DNA from: Neptunomonas concharum
GTDB lineage: Bacteria > Pseudomonadota > Gammaproteobacteria > Pseudomonadales > Balneatricaceae
Length of the DNA stretch: 64,000 bases
Reading direction: 5' to 3'
NCBI RefSeq assembly: GCF_008630635.1
Contig: NZ_CP043869.1
Coordinates: 3,297,001 to 3,361,000 of the forward strand
Shown in pieces: positions 21,385 through 32,030 of the stretch (the stretch's first letter is position 1; each line of letters begins with the position of its first letter). The notes below the pieces were generated by a model. The model was not told the DNA's origin and made no database searches. It saw nothing but the letters and a program-made list of their open reading frames with translations. A program made the translations under genes and the position numbers.

Positions 21385-24300
21385 TTAGTCGTTCTCAAGC
21401 TCGATATCGATACCCAAAGAGCGGATCTCTTTGATCAATACGTTGAATGATTCCGGCATTCCCGGCTCCATTCTGTGGTCGCCATCAACGATATTCTTAT
21501 ACATTTTGGTACGGCCATTAACGTCATCCGACTTCACGGTTAACATCTCCTGCAATGTATAAGCGGCTCCATAAGCTTCTAGTGCCCACACTTCCATCTC
21601 ACCGAAGCGCTGACCACCGAATTGAGCCTTACCGCCCAGCGGCTGCTGAGTAACCAAGCTATAAGAACCGGTAGAACGAGCATGCATTTTGTCATCCACC
21701 AAGTGGTTAAGCTTGAGCATGTACATGTAACCAACAGTCACCTGACGCTCAAACTGATCACCGGTACGACCATCAAACAGCGTTACCTGACCACTATCAT
21801 TCATGTCAGCCAGACGTAAAAGCTCTTTGATTTCTGCTTCTTTCGCACCGTCAAATGCAGGCGTTGCTAATGGAACACCACCGCACAGATTGCGCGCTAA
21901 CTCCATAATCTCATCATCAGAGAAACTATCCAGATCTTCTTTACGAGAAGACTCCCAGCCGTCTAGCTCTGAGTTATAGATTTTGTGCAGGAATTCACGA
22001 ATCTCTTTGACCGTTTCTGCCTTTTCGCGCTCGACTTCCAACATGCCATTGATCTTACGACCCAGGCCTTTTGCGGCTGCACCCATATGCGTTTCTAGAA
22101 TCTGACCAACGTTCATACGCGATGGTACACCCAGCGGGTTCAGCACTATATCTACTGGCTCACCATTTTCGTCGTAAGGCATATCTTCTACAGGCATAAT
22201 GACCGAGATAACACCTTTGTTACCGTGGCGGCCCGCCATCTTATCACCAGGCTGTACGCGGCGTTTTGTTGCCACATAAACCTTAACGATCTTAAGAACG
22301 CCTGGCGCAAGATCATCGCCTGTCTGAAGCTTACGTTTTTTATCTTCGAATTTCTTATCAAGCTCTTCACGACGTTCTAGCAATTGCGCTTGTGCTTGCT
22401 CTAACTGCTCAGAAACGGCATCGTCAGATACGCGAATCTTGAACCACTCATCTTTCTTAATTTCACCTAAGAAAGCGTCTGTGATCTCTTCGCCTTTCTT
22501 CAAGCCAGCACCACCATCAGCCTTGAGGCCAACCAACACTTTTGCTAAGCGCTCATAAGTTGCTTGCTCAACAATGCGATATTCGTCATTTAAGTCTTTA
22601 CGAATAGCATCCATCTCGGCTTTTTCAATCGAGAGAGCACGCTCATCTTTTTGAACACCATCACGAGTAAAGACCTGTACATCAATAACTTTACCGGTCG
22701 TACCACCTTTAACGCGCAAAGAGGTATCTTTTACATCAGACGCTTTCTCACCAAAGATCGCACGTAGCAGTTTCTCTTCTGGAGTCAGCTGAGTTTCTCC
22801 CTTCGGTGTAACCTTACCGACAAGGATATCTCCAGGGCCAACTTCCGCACCAATATGCACAATACCGGACTCATCCAGTTTGGCCAGTGCAGACTCTCCC
22901 ACATTTGGAATATCGGAAGTAATTTCCTCAGATCCCAATTTGGTATCACGCGCCACACAGGTCAGTTCCTGAATATGAATCGTTGTGAAACGATCTTCCT
23001 GAACAACACGCTCCGAGATAAGGATCGAGTCTTCGAAGTTGTAACCATTCCAAGGCATGAAGGCGATGCGCATGTTCTGGCCTAACGCCAGCTCACCCAT
23101 ATCAACTGATGGACCATCCGCCATGATATCACCGCGGCTTACCACTTCGCCCTGGCGGACAATCGAACGCTGGTTAATACAAGTATTCTGGTTAGAACGC
23201 GTGTACTTGGTCAGCGTGTAAATATCAACACCCGCATCACCCGCTGTCACTTCATCATCATTCACACGCACAACAATACGTGCAGCATCAACAGATTCGA
23301 TAACTCCACCACGTTTAGCGGTGATACATACACCCGAGTCACGAGCAACATAGCGCTCCATGCCCGTACCAACTACCGGCTTATCAGCACGCAGTGTTGG
23401 AACAGCCTGACGCTGCATGTTTGAACCCATCAATGCACGGTTAGCATCGTCATGCTCAAGGAACGGAATCAAAGAGGCCGCTATAGATACAACCTGACGT
23501 GGTGAAACGTCCATGAAGTCAACGCGATCAGGCGTCATTACCGTAAATTCGTTCTGGTGACGAACCGCAACCAGCTCATCAGTTAAACGACGGTTCTCAT
23601 CCATCAAGGCCGAAGCCTGCGCGATGACATATTTGTTCTCTTCAATCGCTGACAAGTATTCGATATCGTCAGTAACAACACCATCAACCACTTTACGGTA
23701 TGGCGTCTCAAGGAAACCATAATCGTTTGTGCGCGCAAATGTTGCCAAGGAGTTGATCAAACCAATGTTTGGCCCCTCTGGCGTTTCGATAGGACATACA
23801 CGACCGTAGTGCGTTGGGTGAACGTCACGAACCTCGAAGCCTGCACGTTCACGCGTCAAACCGCCGGGGCCCAATGCAGATACACGACGCTTATGAGTAA
23901 CTTCTGACAACGGGTTGTTTTGATCCATAAACTGCGACAACTGTGAAGAGCCAAAGAACTCTTTCACTGCAGCAGCCACTGGCTTAGCATTTATTAAATC
24001 TTGAGGCATCAAACCATCAGATTCAGCCATGCTCAGACGCTCGCGGACCGCGCGTTCTACACGTACAAGGCCGACGCGGAACTGGTTTTCTGCCATCTCA
24101 CCAACAGAGCGAATACGGCGGTTACCTAAATGGTCGATATCATCAACAATACCTTTACCGTTGCGGATATCGATCAAAGTTTTCATGACATCAAGAATGT
24201 CATCTTTATCCAGTACGCCAGAGCCAACTTCTTCTTTACGGCCAAGGCGGCGATTAAATTTCATACGACCAACAGCAGACATATCGTAACGCTCTTCAGA

Positions 24301-25485
24301 GAAGAAGAGGTTTTCGAATAGCGCTTCTGCTGATTCTTTGGTTGGTGGCTCACCAGGGCGCATCATGCGGTAAATTTCAACCAAAGACTCCAACTGGCTG
24401 CGAGTTGGGTCAATACGCAATGTATCAGAAATAAACGGACCGCAATCCAAATCGTTGGTATAGAGTGTCTCAATAGCCGTTACATTAGCAGCCAATAGCT
24501 TAGCGACTAACTCTTCAGTCACTTCAGTATTACAAGGGCAGATGAGTTCACCCGTAGCAGGGTCGATAATATCTTTGGCGATCGCCTTACCGGCTAGATA
24601 TTCCATAGGAACATCTAACTGTGTCATAGAGGCATCAGCCATCTTTTTAATGTGGCGCGGAGTAATACGACGACCCGCTTCAACAACCACATCACCCTGT
24701 GGGCTCTTAATCTCGAACGACATGGTTTCACCACGTAGGCGTTCGGGCACCAATTCCATTTGAATACCACTGGCCGACAAAGTCCAGTTAGTATTCTCAA
24801 AGAAAATCTCTAAAATCTCGCTTGCTTCATAGCCTAACGCACGTAGCAAGATAGTTGCTGGTAGCTTACGACGTCTATCGATACGCACGAAAAGCGCATC
24901 TTTTGGATCAAACTCAAAGTCTAACCAAGACCCACGATAAGGAATAATACGAGCTGAATACAACAACTTGCCCGAAGAGTGAGTTTTACCTTTATCGTGA
25001 TCAAAGAACACACCCGGCGAACGGTGCAACTGAGATACAATAACACGCTCTGTTCCGTTGACAACAAAAGTGCCGTTATCCGTCATCAAAGGCATTTCGC
25101 CCATGTAGACTTCTTGTTCTTTAATATCTTTGACTGACTTGTTCGACGTTTCGCGATCATAGATCACTAAGCGAACTTTCACACGCAATGGTGCCGCATA
25201 GGTCACACCACGCAGTTGACACTCTTTAACATCAAATACGGGCTCACCAAGACGATAGCCAACATATTCCAAAGCCGCATTGCCGGAATAAGAGACAATA
25301 GGAAATACAGATTTAAAAGCCGCGTGCAGGCCTTCCTCTTTACGATCTCCGGCTTCCACTCCTTCTTGGAGGAATTTGCGGTAAGAGTCTAGCTGGATCG
25401 CTAGCAGGTAAGGTACATCCATGACTTGCAGCAATTTGCTGAAATCTTTGCGGATGCGTTTCTTTTCAGTATATGAATAAGCCAT
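21385..25485 (-). CDS. rpoB: RNA polymerase beta subunit
   Basis: The beta subunit, 1366 aa (1342 in E. coli), starting [20 protein letters not shown]. The rifampicin-binding cluster around residue 512 ([20 protein letters not shown] and [11 protein letters not shown]) has the sensitive-type residues. The conserved C-terminal region [19 protein letters not shown] is present. It is co-transcribed with rplJL through an attenuator-like hairpin and with rpoC. Confidence 0.98.
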   Translation of the reverse strand: MAYSYTEKKRIRKDFSKLLQVMDVPYLLAIQLDSYRKFLQEGVEAGDRKEEGLHAAFKSVFPIVSYSGNAALEYVGYRLGEPVFDVKECQLRGVTYAAPLRVKVRLVIYDRETSNKSVKDIKEQEVYMGEMPLMTDNGTFVVNGTERVIVSQLHRSPGVFFDHDKGKTHSSGKLLYSARIIPYRGSWLDFEFDPKDALFVRIDRRRKLPATILLRALGYEASEILEIFFENTNWTLSASGIQMELVPERLRGETMSFEIKSPQGDVVVEAGRRITPRHIKKMADASMTQLDVPMEYLAGKAIAKDIIDPATGELICPCNTEVTEELVAKLLAANVTAIETLYTNDLDCGPFISDTLRIDPTRSQLESLVEIYRMMRPGEPPTKESAEALFENLFFSEERYDMSAVGRMKFNRRLGRKEEVGSGVLDKDDILDVMKTLIDIRNGKGIVDDIDHLGNRRIRSVGEMAENQFRVGLVRVERAVRERLSMAESDGLMPQDLINAKPVAAAVKEFFGSSQLSQFMDQNNPLSEVTHKRRVSALGPGGLTRERAGFEVRDVHPTHYGRVCPIETPEGPNIGLINSLATFARTNDYGFLETPYRKVVDGVVTDDIEYLSAIEENKYVIAQASALMDENRRLTDELVAVRHQNEFTVMTPDRVDFMDVSPRQVVSIAASLIPFLEHDDANRALMGSNMQRQAVPTLRADKPVVGTGMERYVARDSGVCITAKRGGVIESVDAARIVVRVNDDEVTAGDAGVDIYTLTKYTRSNQNTCINQRSIVRQGEVVSRGDIMADGPSVDMGELALGQNMRIAFMPWNGYNFEDSILISERVVQEDRFTTIHIQELTCVARDTKLGSEEITSDIPNVGESALAKLDESGIVHIGAEVGPGDILVGKVTPKGETQLTPEEKLLRAIFGEKASDVKDTSLRVKGGTTGKVIDVQVFTRDGVQKDERALSIEKAEMDAIRKDLNDEYRIVEQATYERLAKVLVGLKADGGAGLKKGEEITDAFLGEIKKDEWFKIRVSDDAVSEQLEQAQAQLLERREELDKKFEDKKRKLQTGDDLAPGVLKIVKVYVATKRRVQPGDKMAGRHGNKGVISVIMPVEDMPYDENGEPVDIVLNPLGVPSRMNVGQILETHMGAAAKGLGRKINGMLEVEREKAETVKEIREFLHKIYNSELDGWESSRKEDLDSFSDDEIMELARNLCGGVPLATPAFDGAKEAEIKELLRLADMNDSGQVTLFDGRTGDQFERQVTVGYMYMLKLNHLVDDKMHARSTGSYSLVTQQPLGGKAQFGGQRFGEMEVWALEAYGAAYTLQEMLTVKSDDVNGRTKMYKNIVDGDHRMEPGMPESFNVLIKEIRSLGIDIELEND

Positions 25486-25582
25486 CAGTGTTCCCCAGCA
25501 TGTGCACCAAGTTGAGAAGCAGTCCAGAATGAGAGCTTCCGGTCTGTGCTGCCGTCATTTAATTGCTGTCTATAAATAACGG

Positions 25583-25612
25583 AAAAAGGCCGGTGGCAAT
25601 TTGCCACCAGCC
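25583..25612 (-). terminator. rplL-rpoB attenuator
   Basis: In the 174-nt rplL-rpoB spacer, the minus strand has a 10-bp stem (GGCTGGTGGC with GCCACCGGCC, one G-U pair) followed by TTTTT (25583-25587). E. coli has a partial terminator at the same place that lowers rpoBC relative to ribosomal-protein expression. A further 7-bp hairpin (25623-25629 with 25637-25643) lies closer to rplL and could be a processing site. Confidence 0.8.
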
Positions 25613-25659
25613 ATAGGTGTTTCAAGCAGTCTCAGGCTGCTTGTAAAGCATAAGTGCGA

Positions 25660-26031
25660 TTACTTAAGCTCAACAGAAGCGCCAGCTTCTTCCAGTGCTT
25701 TCTTAAGCTCTTCAGCTTCTTCTTTGCTAGCACCTTCTTTAATAGTAGATGGAGCACCATCAACCATTTCTTTAGCTTCTTTCAGACCTAGGCCTGTAGC
25801 TGCACGAACAGCCTTGATAACGTTTACTTTCTTATCGCCAGCAGCGGTCAGAACAACGTCAAATTCAGTTTGCTCAGCAGCAGCAGCACCAGCATCGCCA
25901 GCAGGGCCAGCAACAACAGCAGCAGCAGCAGATACGCCGAATTTTTCTTCCATAGCTGAAACCAGTTCAACTACATCCATTACAGACATTTCAGCGATTG
26001 CGTTGATGATATCTTCTTTAGTCAGAGACAT
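25660..26031 (-). CDS. rplL: 50S ribosomal protein L7/L12
   Basis: The multicopy stalk protein that recruits translational GTPases. The product is 123 aa, starting [20 protein letters not shown], with an Ala-rich hinge (about residues 34-52) and the factor-binding C-terminal domain containing [20 protein letters not shown]. It follows rplJ by 64 nt. Confidence 0.98.
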   Translation of the reverse strand: MSLTKEDIINAIAEMSVMDVVELVSAMEEKFGVSAAAAVVAGPAGDAGAAAAEQTEFDVVLTAAGDKKVNVIKAVRAATGLGLKEAKEMVDGAPSTIKEGASKEEAEELKKALEEAGASVELK

Positions 26032-26095
26032 GACTTTTTCCTATAAAAACTAGTGGAGCCTAAGCTCATTAAATACTGTAACAAGTGAGCGTAAT

Positions 26096-26590
26096 TTACG
26101 CCGCTTCCTGCTCTTTTTGAACGCGAACAGCGTCGATAACACGTACCAACTTGCCAGCTGCTGCTTCTTTCATACAGCTCATCAGTTTTGCCAGACCTTC
26201 TTCGTAAGTCGGCAAGCTTGCCAACATACTGACGTCTACAACTGAACCTTCAAAGGCTGCTGTTTTCAGCTCAAACTTATCATTTCCCTTAGCGAATTCT
26301 TTCAGAATACGCGCACCAGCACCTGGGTGCTCGTTAGAGAATGCAATGATAGTAGGGCCAACGAAAGAATCAGACAGACATTCGAACGCTGATCCAGCTA
26401 CTGCACGACGAGCCAGCGTGTTACGAACAACACGCAGCCATACGCCATTTTCACGAGCCTGCTTACGCAGCGCAGTCATGTCAGTCACGGTTACACCGCG
26501 AGAGTCAGCAACTACAGCTGATAGAGCGCTCTGAGCAGCTTCCTGGACTTCAGCGACGATCGCTTTTTTGTCTTCTAGTCCTAATGCCAC
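26096..26590 (-). CDS. rplJ: 50S ribosomal protein L10
   Basis: L10 anchors L7/L12 dimers on the ribosome and, in complex with them, represses its own mRNA. The product is 164 aa, starting [20 protein letters not shown], with [20 protein letters not shown] and a C-terminal helix that binds L12. A 196-nt leader precedes it. Confidence 0.98.
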   Translation of the reverse strand: MALGLEDKKAIVAEVQEAAQSALSAVVADSRGVTVTDMTALRKQARENGVWLRVVRNTLARRAVAGSAFECLSDSFVGPTIIAFSNEHPGAGARILKEFAKGNDKFELKTAAFEGSVVDVSMLASLPTYEEGLAKLMSCMKEAAAGKLVRVIDAVRVQKEQEAA

Positions 26591-26786
26591 AATTAACTCC
26601 TGGATTGAGTCTTTCGACTATTTACCAAATCTACAAACGTAGATTTACGAGTGTGCGGTGTTTTTCACCGTCTGCGCAGGCCGGTTCCCCATTAAGACAC
26701 TTTCAACAAGTATCACCTGCGGTCTTTGACGGCCTTCGTCTCTGTCTAACAGGTCACGAAGACCCTCAAAAAACCTTGAGGGTTGA
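26591..26786 (-). promoter_or_regulatory. L10 mRNA leader
   Basis: The 196-nt rplA-rplJ gap contains several stems on the minus strand: CCCTCAA/TTGAGGG right after rplA, a GACGGTG-AAAA-CACCG hairpin (around 26656-26670) and an AAATCTAC/GTAGATTT stem next to rplJ. The position and layered stems fit the L10 autoregulatory leader known in bacteria. The kink-turn L10 site itself was not verified. Confidence 0.55.
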
Positions 26787-27482
26787 TTAAGCGTTTAGTG
26801 ACGCCTGATCAACCAACAGACCTGGCCCCATAGTAGAGGACAGTGTCACTTTCTTAACATAAACGCCTTTGGCAGAAGCAGGCTTTAGCTTCTTAAGATC
26901 AGCAAGCAATGCTTCGATGTTCTGCTGAATCGACTCAGGAGCAAATTCAATCTTACCAACACCAGCATGGATGATCCCGTTCTTATCTGTACGGAAGCGT
27001 ACTTGACCAGCCTTAGCATTTTTAACCGCTGTAACAACATCAGGCGTTACCGTGCCAACTTTTGGGTTAGGCATCAGACCACGAGGACCTAGAACTTGAC
27101 CCAACTGACCCACAACGCGCATAGCATCAGGAGTAGCGATTACAACGCCATAATCCAGATCACCACCTTTCATTGCTTCTGCAAGGTCTTCAAAACCTAC
27201 CACATCAGCACCAGCTTCTTTTGCTTTTTCGGCATTCTCGCCTTGAGCAAATACAGCAACACGAACATCTTTACCTGTGCCGTTTGGCAAAACAGTAGAG
27301 CCGCGAACAACCTGGTCAGATTTACGAGGATCAACACCTAGATTGATAGACACATCGATAGACTCTTTAAAGCCTACAGTCGAAATTTTTGCTAATGTCT
27401 CTACAGCCTCTGTAATAGAGTATGCTTTTCCGGACTCAACTACTTCACGGATCGCCTTTTGGCGCTTAGTCAGCTTAGCCAT
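26787..27482 (-). CDS. rplA: 50S ribosomal protein L1
   Basis: L1 forms the mobile stalk that guides E-site tRNA and represses the L11 operon in E. coli. The product is 231 aa, starting [20 protein letters not shown], with [18 protein letters not shown] and [16 protein letters not shown] typical of the family. Its start codon overlaps the rplK stop by one base (TAATG). Confidence 0.98.
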   Translation of the reverse strand: MAKLTKRQKAIREVVESGKAYSITEAVETLAKISTVGFKESIDVSINLGVDPRKSDQVVRGSTVLPNGTGKDVRVAVFAQGENAEKAKEAGADVVGFEDLAEAMKGGDLDYGVVIATPDAMRVVGQLGQVLGPRGLMPNPKVGTVTPDVVTAVKNAKAGQVRFRTDKNGIIHAGVGKIEFAPESIQQNIEALLADLKKLKPASAKGVYVKKVTLSSTMGPGLLVDQASLNA

Positions 27483-27916
27483 TATTCCATACCCTCCACG
27501 ACGATACCCATGCTACGAGCACTACCTGCGATAGTACGAACAGCAGCATCCATATCAGCAGCCGTCAAATCTGCCATCTTAGTTGTTGCAATTTCTTCAA
27601 CTTGAGCACGAGTCACAGTACCGACTTTCTCAGTATTAGGACGGCCAGAGCCACTCTTCAAACCGGCTGCTTTCTTCAACAAAATAGAAGCTGGAGGCGT
27701 TTTTGTGATGAAGGTAAAGCTGCGATCGCTGTACACAGTAATAACTACTGGTGTAGGCAGACCTGGCTCTAAACCTTGAGTTTCAGCGTTAAAAGCCTTA
27801 CAAAACTCCATAATGTTCACACCATGCTGACCCAAAGCTGGACCAACTGGGGGACTTGGGTTTGCCTGACCTGCTTTGACCTGCAGCTTAATGTAAGCCT
27901 GTATTTTCTTGGCCAT
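27482..27916 (-). CDS. rplK: 50S ribosomal protein L11
   Basis: L11 forms the GTPase-associated centre with L10 and L12 and is needed for RelA activation. The product is 144 aa, starting [20 protein letters not shown]; the proline-rich motif [20 protein letters not shown] is the thiostrepton-binding N-domain. It follows nusG by 99 nt. Confidence 0.98.
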   Translation of the reverse strand: MAKKIQAYIKLQVKAGQANPSPPVGPALGQHGVNIMEFCKAFNAETQGLEPGLPTPVVITVYSDRSFTFITKTPPASILLKKAAGLKSGSGRPNTEKVGTVTRAQVEEIATTKMADLTAADMDAAVRTIAGSARSMGIVVEGME

Positions 27917-27971
27917 TATTTTATCTCCTATGGGTTAATCGCCTTACGGCTCCCCGATTTTTACAGACGCA

Positions 27972-28001
27972 AAAACTCCACCTCAACAAAGGCAGAGTTT
28001 T
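27972..28001 (-). repeat. Hairpin between nusG and rplK
   Basis: A 7-bp stem (AAAACTC with GAGTTTT), extendable by four pairs with wobbles, precedes a short T-run on the minus strand. It may be a weak attenuator after nusG. A poor promoter-like pair (TTGAGG, 17 bp, TAAAAA) overlaps it, so the start of the rplK transcript is uncertain. Confidence 0.4.
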
Positions 28002-28015
28002 CAAAAATTCTTATC

Positions 28016-28549
28016 TTAGGCCTTTTCGACCTGACCAAACTCCAACTCTACCGGCGTAGAGCGACCAAAAATCAAAACCGCAACCTTAAGGCGATTCTTA
28101 TCGTAGTCAACCTCTTCAACCACACCATTAAAGTCAGCAAAAGGACCATCTGAAACACGAACCATTTCACCAGGCTCAAATACCGTTTTAGGCTTAGGCT
28201 TATCACCGCCACTTTCAACGCGAGACTTCATATCTTCAGCCTCACGAGCGGTCATCGGCGCCGGCTTATCCGCCGTACCGCCAATAAAACCTAGAACGCG
28301 GTCTGTATGCTTAACCAAATGCCACGTCTCATCCGTCATTTCCATTTCAACAAAAACATAACCCGGATAAAACTTACGCTCAGACTTACGCTTTTTACCT
28401 TCGCGAATCTCAACCACTTCTTCAGTAGGCACAAGAATATCGCCAAACATATCCTCAAGACCCGCTAACGCTATACGCTCTTCCAGCGAACCTTTAACAC
28501 GCTTCTCATAGTTAGAATGAGCATGAACAACATACCAATTTTTAGCCAC
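28016..28549 (-). CDS. nusG: Transcription termination/antitermination factor NusG
   Basis: NusG binds the RNA polymerase clamp, suppresses pausing and links to Rho or S10. The product is 177 aa with an NGN domain ([20 protein letters not shown], then [20 protein letters not shown]) and a C-terminal KOW domain ([20 protein letters not shown]). It lies 11 nt after secE. Confidence 0.98.
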   Translation of the reverse strand: MAKNWYVVHAHSNYEKRVKGSLEERIALAGLEDMFGDILVPTEEVVEIREGKKRKSERKFYPGYVFVEMEMTDETWHLVKHTDRVLGFIGGTADKPAPMTAREAEDMKSRVESGGDKPKPKTVFEPGEMVRVSDGPFADFNGVVEEVDYDKNRLKVAVLIFGRSTPVELEFGQVEKA

Positions 28550-28560
28550 GCCGCTCTCTC

Positions 28561-28929
28561 CTAACCAATCACACTAGAGACCATCCAACCCAATAATGAG
28601 TCAAGCCCCCACAAAAACAAGCCGATTAACAACACAACAACCACAACCATCGCCGTAGTCTGAAGCGTTTCCTGGCGCGTAGGCCAAACCACCTTACGCA
28701 CTTCATTTTTCGCCTCTTTAAAAAGAGTGAAAAACGCCTTACCCTTAGCCGTCTGCAATGCAACAAAACCAGCCACCAAAGCCAGCACCAGCAACCCAAT
28801 AACACGATACAGCAAAGACTGCTCCGCATACATCGAGTTACCAACAACACCTACAGCAACCAGCAGAATAACTACCAACCACTTTATAGCGTCAAACTTA
28901 GATACTTCAGTTGTCTCTTTTGAATTCAC
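28561..28929 (-). CDS. secE: Preprotein translocase subunit SecE (GTG start preferred)
   Basis: SecE clamps SecY in the inner membrane. From GTG at 28929 the product is 122 aa: a short cytosolic N-terminus ([17 protein letters not shown]), three predicted membrane spans and the conserved [16 protein letters not shown] amphipathic hinge. E. coli SecE also has about 18 residues before its first span. An in-frame ATG at 28974 would add 15 basic residues, but it lies inside the hairpin abutting tRNA-Trp. The GTG has GAGG nine bases upstream. Confidence 0.85.
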   Translation of the reverse strand: MNSKETTEVSKFDAIKWLVVILLVAVGVVGNSMYAEQSLLYRVIGLLVLALVAGFVALQTAKGKAFFTLFKEAKNEVRKVVWPTRQETLQTTAMVVVVVLLIGLFLWGLDSLLGWMVSSVIG

Positions 28930-28970
28930 GCTTGTTAGCCTCGGCTTCGAATAAAGCTTGCGCTTTGAAA

Positions 28971-28987
28971 CCATCTTCGACTGAAGA

Positions 28988-28990
<3 letters not shown>
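28971..28990 (-). repeat. Hairpin joining the tRNA-Trp 3' end to the secE leader
   Basis: The minus strand reads CCATCTTC-AGTC-GAAGATGG, a perfect 8-bp stem. The first three bases of its left arm are the encoded CCA end of tRNA-Trp. Only TTTC follows, so it is more likely an RNA-processing signal or weak attenuator than a strong terminator. Confidence 0.65.
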
Positions 28991-29063
<73 letters not shown>

Positions 29064-29082
29064 ACTGAAAACAGGGATGCAC

Positions 29083-29111
29083 ATTATAGTCACACCCCCG
29101 GTACTTGGCAA
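29083..29111 (-). promoter_or_regulatory. Promoter of tRNA-Trp-secE-nusG
   Basis: A minus-strand TTGCCA (29106-29111) and a perfect TATAAT (29083-29088) are separated by 17 bp, within the 64-nt gap after tufB. The start would fall about 10-15 nt before the mature tRNA 5' end. Confidence 0.8.
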
Positions 29112-29127
29112 TACCTTTTTACAAGTA

Positions 29128-30351
29128 TTAAGCGATTACTTTAGATACAACGCCTGCACCTACTGTACGACCGCCTTCACGGATCGCAAAACGCAGACCT
29201 TCATCCATCGCGATTGGTGCAATCAGGCTAACAACCATTTTAACGTTGTCACCTGGCATTACCATTTCTACGCCTTCTGGCAGTTCACAGTTACCTGTTA
29301 CGTCCGTTGTACGGAAGTAGAACTGTGGACGATAGCCTTTGAAGAATGGCGTATGACGACCACCTTCATCTTTGCTCAGTACGTATACTTCACATTCGAA
29401 GTTAGTGTGCGGGTTGATCGTACCTGGCTTAGCCAATACTTGACCACGCTCTACGTCATCACGCTTAGTACCACGCAACAAGGCACCAATGTTCTCACCT
29501 GCACGACCTTCGTCAAGCAGCTTACGGAACATCTCTACACCTGTACATGTCGTTGTTTGTGTTTCGCGGATACCAACGATTTCGATTGGCTCACCCACTT
29601 TCACAATACCACGCTCAACACGGCCTGTTACTACCGTACCACGACCAGAGATTGAGAATACGTCCTCGATAGGCATCAGGAATGGCTGATCGATCGCACG
29701 AACTGGCTCAGGGATGTAAGAGTCTAGTGCTTCTACCAGATTCTTAACCGCTGTTGTGCCCAGCTCGTTGTCGTCTTCGCCGTTCAATGCCATCAATGCA
29801 GAACCGCAGATGATTGGCGTGTCATCGCCTGGGAAGTCGTAAGTATCCAGCAGCTCACGAATTTCCATCTCTACCAATTCACGCATTTCAGCGTACTCTT
29901 CAGAGTCAACACCGCCACAGTCTTCTGCAAGCAGGTCGGCTTTGTTCAGGAATACTACGATGTAAGGTACACCAACCTGACGAGATAGCAGGATGTGCTC
30001 ACGCGTCTGTGGCATTGGGCCATCAGTTGCGCCACATACTAGAATTGCGCCGTCCATCTGAGCCGCACCGGTGATCATGTTTTTTACATAATCGGCGTGA
30101 CCTGGGCAGTCTACGTGCGCATAGTGACGGATGCTTGATTCGTACTCTACGTGCGACGTAGAGATTGTGATACCACGCTCACGCTCTTCTGGTGCTTTAT
30201 CGATACCGTCAAACGCTACCGCTTCACCACCGAATACTTCTGCACATACGCGCGTCAGAGCTGCTGTCAAAGTTGTTTTACCGTGGTCAACGTGGCCGAT
30301 AGTACCTACGTTAACGTGCGGCAGATTACGTTCAAATGTTGATTTTGCCAT
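29128..30351 (-). CDS. tufB: Elongation factor Tu, copy B (ATG start)
   Basis: The second EF-Tu gene encodes a 407-aa protein identical to the tufA product. By eye the two coding sequences differ at about seven positions: six silent third-position changes plus GTG versus ATG at the start codon. The similarity stops sharply at both ends of the coding region. It follows tRNA-Thr(GGT) by 90 nt, the E. coli thrU-tyrU-glyT-thrT-tufB order. No terminator was found after it. Confidence 0.98.
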   Translation of the reverse strand: MAKSTFERNLPHVNVGTIGHVDHGKTTLTAALTRVCAEVFGGEAVAFDGIDKAPEERERGITISTSHVEYESSIRHYAHVDCPGHADYVKNMITGAAQMDGAILVCGATDGPMPQTREHILLSRQVGVPYIVVFLNKADLLAEDCGGVDSEEYAEMRELVEMEIRELLDTYDFPGDDTPIICGSALMALNGEDDNELGTTAVKNLVEALDSYIPEPVRAIDQPFLMPIEDVFSISGRGTVVTGRVERGIVKVGEPIEIVGIRETQTTTCTGVEMFRKLLDEGRAGENIGALLRGTKRDDVERGQVLAKPGTINPHTNFECEVYVLSKDEGGRHTPFFKGYRPQFYFRTTDVTGNCELPEGVEMVMPGDNVKMVVSLIAPIAMDEGLRFAIREGGRTVGAGVVSKVIA

Positions 30352-30441
30352 CGTTAATATTCCCAAACATACCAGTTAAGATCTATAGACCACCAATACA
30401 ACAAAGGGCAGACATATTTCTACATCTACCCTTTTAAATTC

Positions 30442-30516
30442 TGGAGCTCAAGAGCGGAATTGAACCGCCGACCTCACCCTTACCAAGGGTGTGCTCTACC
30501 CCTGAGCTACTTGAGC
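30442..30516 (-). tRNA. tRNA-Thr (GGT anticodon)
   Basis: A 75-nt cloverleaf: acceptor GCTCAAG/CTTGAGC, anticodon stem CACCC/GGGTG around TTGGTAA, GTTCAATTC T-loop and encoded CCA. This is the thrT-like member, nearest to tufB. Confidence 0.97.
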
Positions 30517-30531
30517 AAATATAGCAAGCTC

Positions 30532-30606
30532 TGGAGCGGGTAGCGGGAATCGAACCCGCCTCTTCAGCTTGGAAGGCTGAGGTAATAGCCACTATACCAT
30601 ACCCGC
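30532..30606 (-). tRNA. tRNA-Gly (TCC anticodon)
   Basis: A 75-nt cloverleaf starting GCGGGTATGGTATAGTGGC with anticodon TCC in CTTCCAA, T-loop GTTCGATTC and encoded CCA. It closely resembles E. coli glyT. Confidence 0.97.
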
Positions 30607-30623
30607 CGAACCGAGCTTTGTTA

Positions 30624-30707
30624 TGGTGGTGGGGGGTGGATTCGAACCACCGAAGCTTTCGCGTCAGATTTACAGTCTGATCCCTTTGGCCACTCGGGAA
30701 CCCCACC
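30624..30707 (-). tRNA. tRNA-Tyr (GTA anticodon)
   Basis: An 84-nt class II tRNA with a long variable arm, acceptor GGTGGGG/CCCCACC, anticodon GTA in CTGTAAA and encoded CCA. It is the tyrU-like member of the cluster. Confidence 0.97.
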
Positions 30708-30723
30708 AGCATTTTTTACTTCG

Positions 30724-30799
<76 letters not shown>

Positions 30800-30816
30800 T
30801 TAACGAAGTGGCGCAT

Positions 30817-30845
30817 ATGTTACTGATCACGTTTTTGTGATGCAA
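30817..30845 (-). promoter_or_regulatory. Possible promoter of the tRNA-tufB cluster
   Basis: A minus-strand TTGCAT (30840-30845), 17-bp spacer and TAACAT (30817-30822) lie about 18 bp upstream of the first tRNA and overlap the stop codon of the preceding gene. Both boxes are imperfect, but an ATGCGCC discriminator follows, as at the ribosomal promoters. Confidence 0.4.
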
Positions 30846-31311
30846 CCCCTTTGCACACTTTTTTTTCTATTTTTATACTTCTATAAGCTTCTAGCAGCAC
30901 ATCATTGATTTTATTGATCAAATTCTCATCACTTATCAACTTCAAGCGCACCCGATATTGGCCAGTTTCCTGCCGCTCTGGCAGTTCTGCCCGAGCATCT
31001 TGAGCATCATCCAACAGAATGAGCGGCTCCAGCCCCTGCTCAGTCATAAAGGCAGCAATTTGATCAGCATCGGCTTGCGTACCTATACCTCGATATTCGT
31101 AGCACAAACCATCCTTATCTAATTCCTTAAAAACCAAAGGCTCAGACCGTTTTGTCAGCGCCTGATCAGGCACTTCAGTAACAAAGCGCAACTCCATCGC
31201 CCGCTCTAATGCCAAAGATTCCTCTTCTTGTTGTGGCTTTTCGAGCATCACGAAGCCAAAGAATGTCAGAGCGTTCGCCAATACGAGAAATGCCAGAATC
31301 CACTTTTTCAC
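30820..31311 (-). CDS. Small single-span protein, SPOR-domain-like
   Basis: A 163-aa protein starting at GTG 31311, whose first base pairs overlap the coaX stop (GTGA). An N-terminal membrane span (about residues 5-22, ILAFLVLANALTFFGFVM) is followed by an acidic linker and a soluble C-terminal part with CYEYRGIGTQADADQIAAFM, resembling SPOR-type peptidoglycan-binding folds. Related genera carry a SPOR-annotated gene here between coaX and the tRNA cluster. An earlier in-frame GTG (31320) is possible. The domain call is tentative. Confidence 0.55.
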   Translation of the reverse strand: MKKWILAFLVLANALTFFGFVMLEKPQQEEESLALERAMELRFVTEVPDQALTKRSEPLVFKELDKDGLCYEYRGIGTQADADQIAAFMTEQGLEPLILLDDAQDARAELPERQETGQYRVRLKLISDENLINKINDVLLEAYRSIKIEKKVCKGVASQKRDQ

Positions 31312-32030
31312 GATAAACACACTTTTGGTAATGCTTCCAAAACCAAATCCGGCAGATACTGCCCTGCACCAGCCATTTTATGAAATAAGGCGCCGTCTCC
31401 TCCAGTGATGAATAGTTGCGCACCCTCAGCATCAGCCTTTTGCCGAATAGATAGCGCCAATCCATTGAGTGTAAAAGCAGCGCCATGCATGACTGCTTCA
31501 GCAGTATTTGTGCCCGGCACATATAAGAGATTACTGACAGATTCATCAAACCTCACCTGAGCCGTATTACGAAGTAGGCTTTCCTGCATGAGACGCAGAC
31601 CCGGAATGATATAGCCACCATCGTGCTGCCCATCCTTGCTAACAAAGTCGATTGTGATCGCACTACCACAATCAACAACGATCACCTGACACTCCGCCCG
31701 ATCATAGGCCGCTACCATAGCCAACCAACGATCCACCCCCATTTTTGAGGGATCCGCATAGCTGTTTTTGACACGCCCACACAAAGACTGCGTCCGTGCA
31801 AACAGGGGTGTTAAGGACCACAAACGTTCACACACATCAACCAAGGCTCTCTCGAACTCAACGCCTGCCACCGACCCAGCAAGCACCTGCTGTATGGCAT
31901 ACTCTGCCAGCGTATCAAATGATCCCGGCTCAAATAGAGGGGTTCGAACAGCGCCCGACTGCACAGCCGTGTTATTACATACTAGCCGCCACTTGATAAA
32001 AGTATTACCAGCATCGATTTCAAGAATCAC
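31308..32030 (-). CDS. coaX: Type III pantothenate kinase
   Basis: CoaX phosphorylates pantothenate, the first step of coenzyme A synthesis. The 240-aa product has the ASKHA-fold motifs DAGNTFIKWR (phosphate 1), MGVDRWLAMVAAYD and VVDCGSAITIDFV, plus GGYIIPGLRLM and FITGGDGALF. It starts with GTG inside the end of birA (11-nt overlap), with GAGG about seven bases upstream. Confidence 0.93.
   Translation of the reverse strand: MILEIDAGNTFIKWRLVCNNTAVQSGAVRTPLFEPGSFDTLAEYAIQQVLAGSVAGVEFERALVDVCERLWSLTPLFARTQSLCGRVKNSYADPSKMGVDRWLAMVAAYDRAECQVIVVDCGSAITIDFVSKDGQHDGGYIIPGLRLMQESLLRNTAQVRFDESVSNLLYVPGTNTAEAVMHGAAFTLNGLALSIRQKADAEGAQLFITGGDGALFHKMAGAGQYLPDLVLEALPKVCLS

Noticed and set aside
29489..30342. 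Plus-strand ORFs opposite tufB, repeated opposite tufA
   Set aside because: Their conservation is explained by the near-identical tuf sequences on the other strand.
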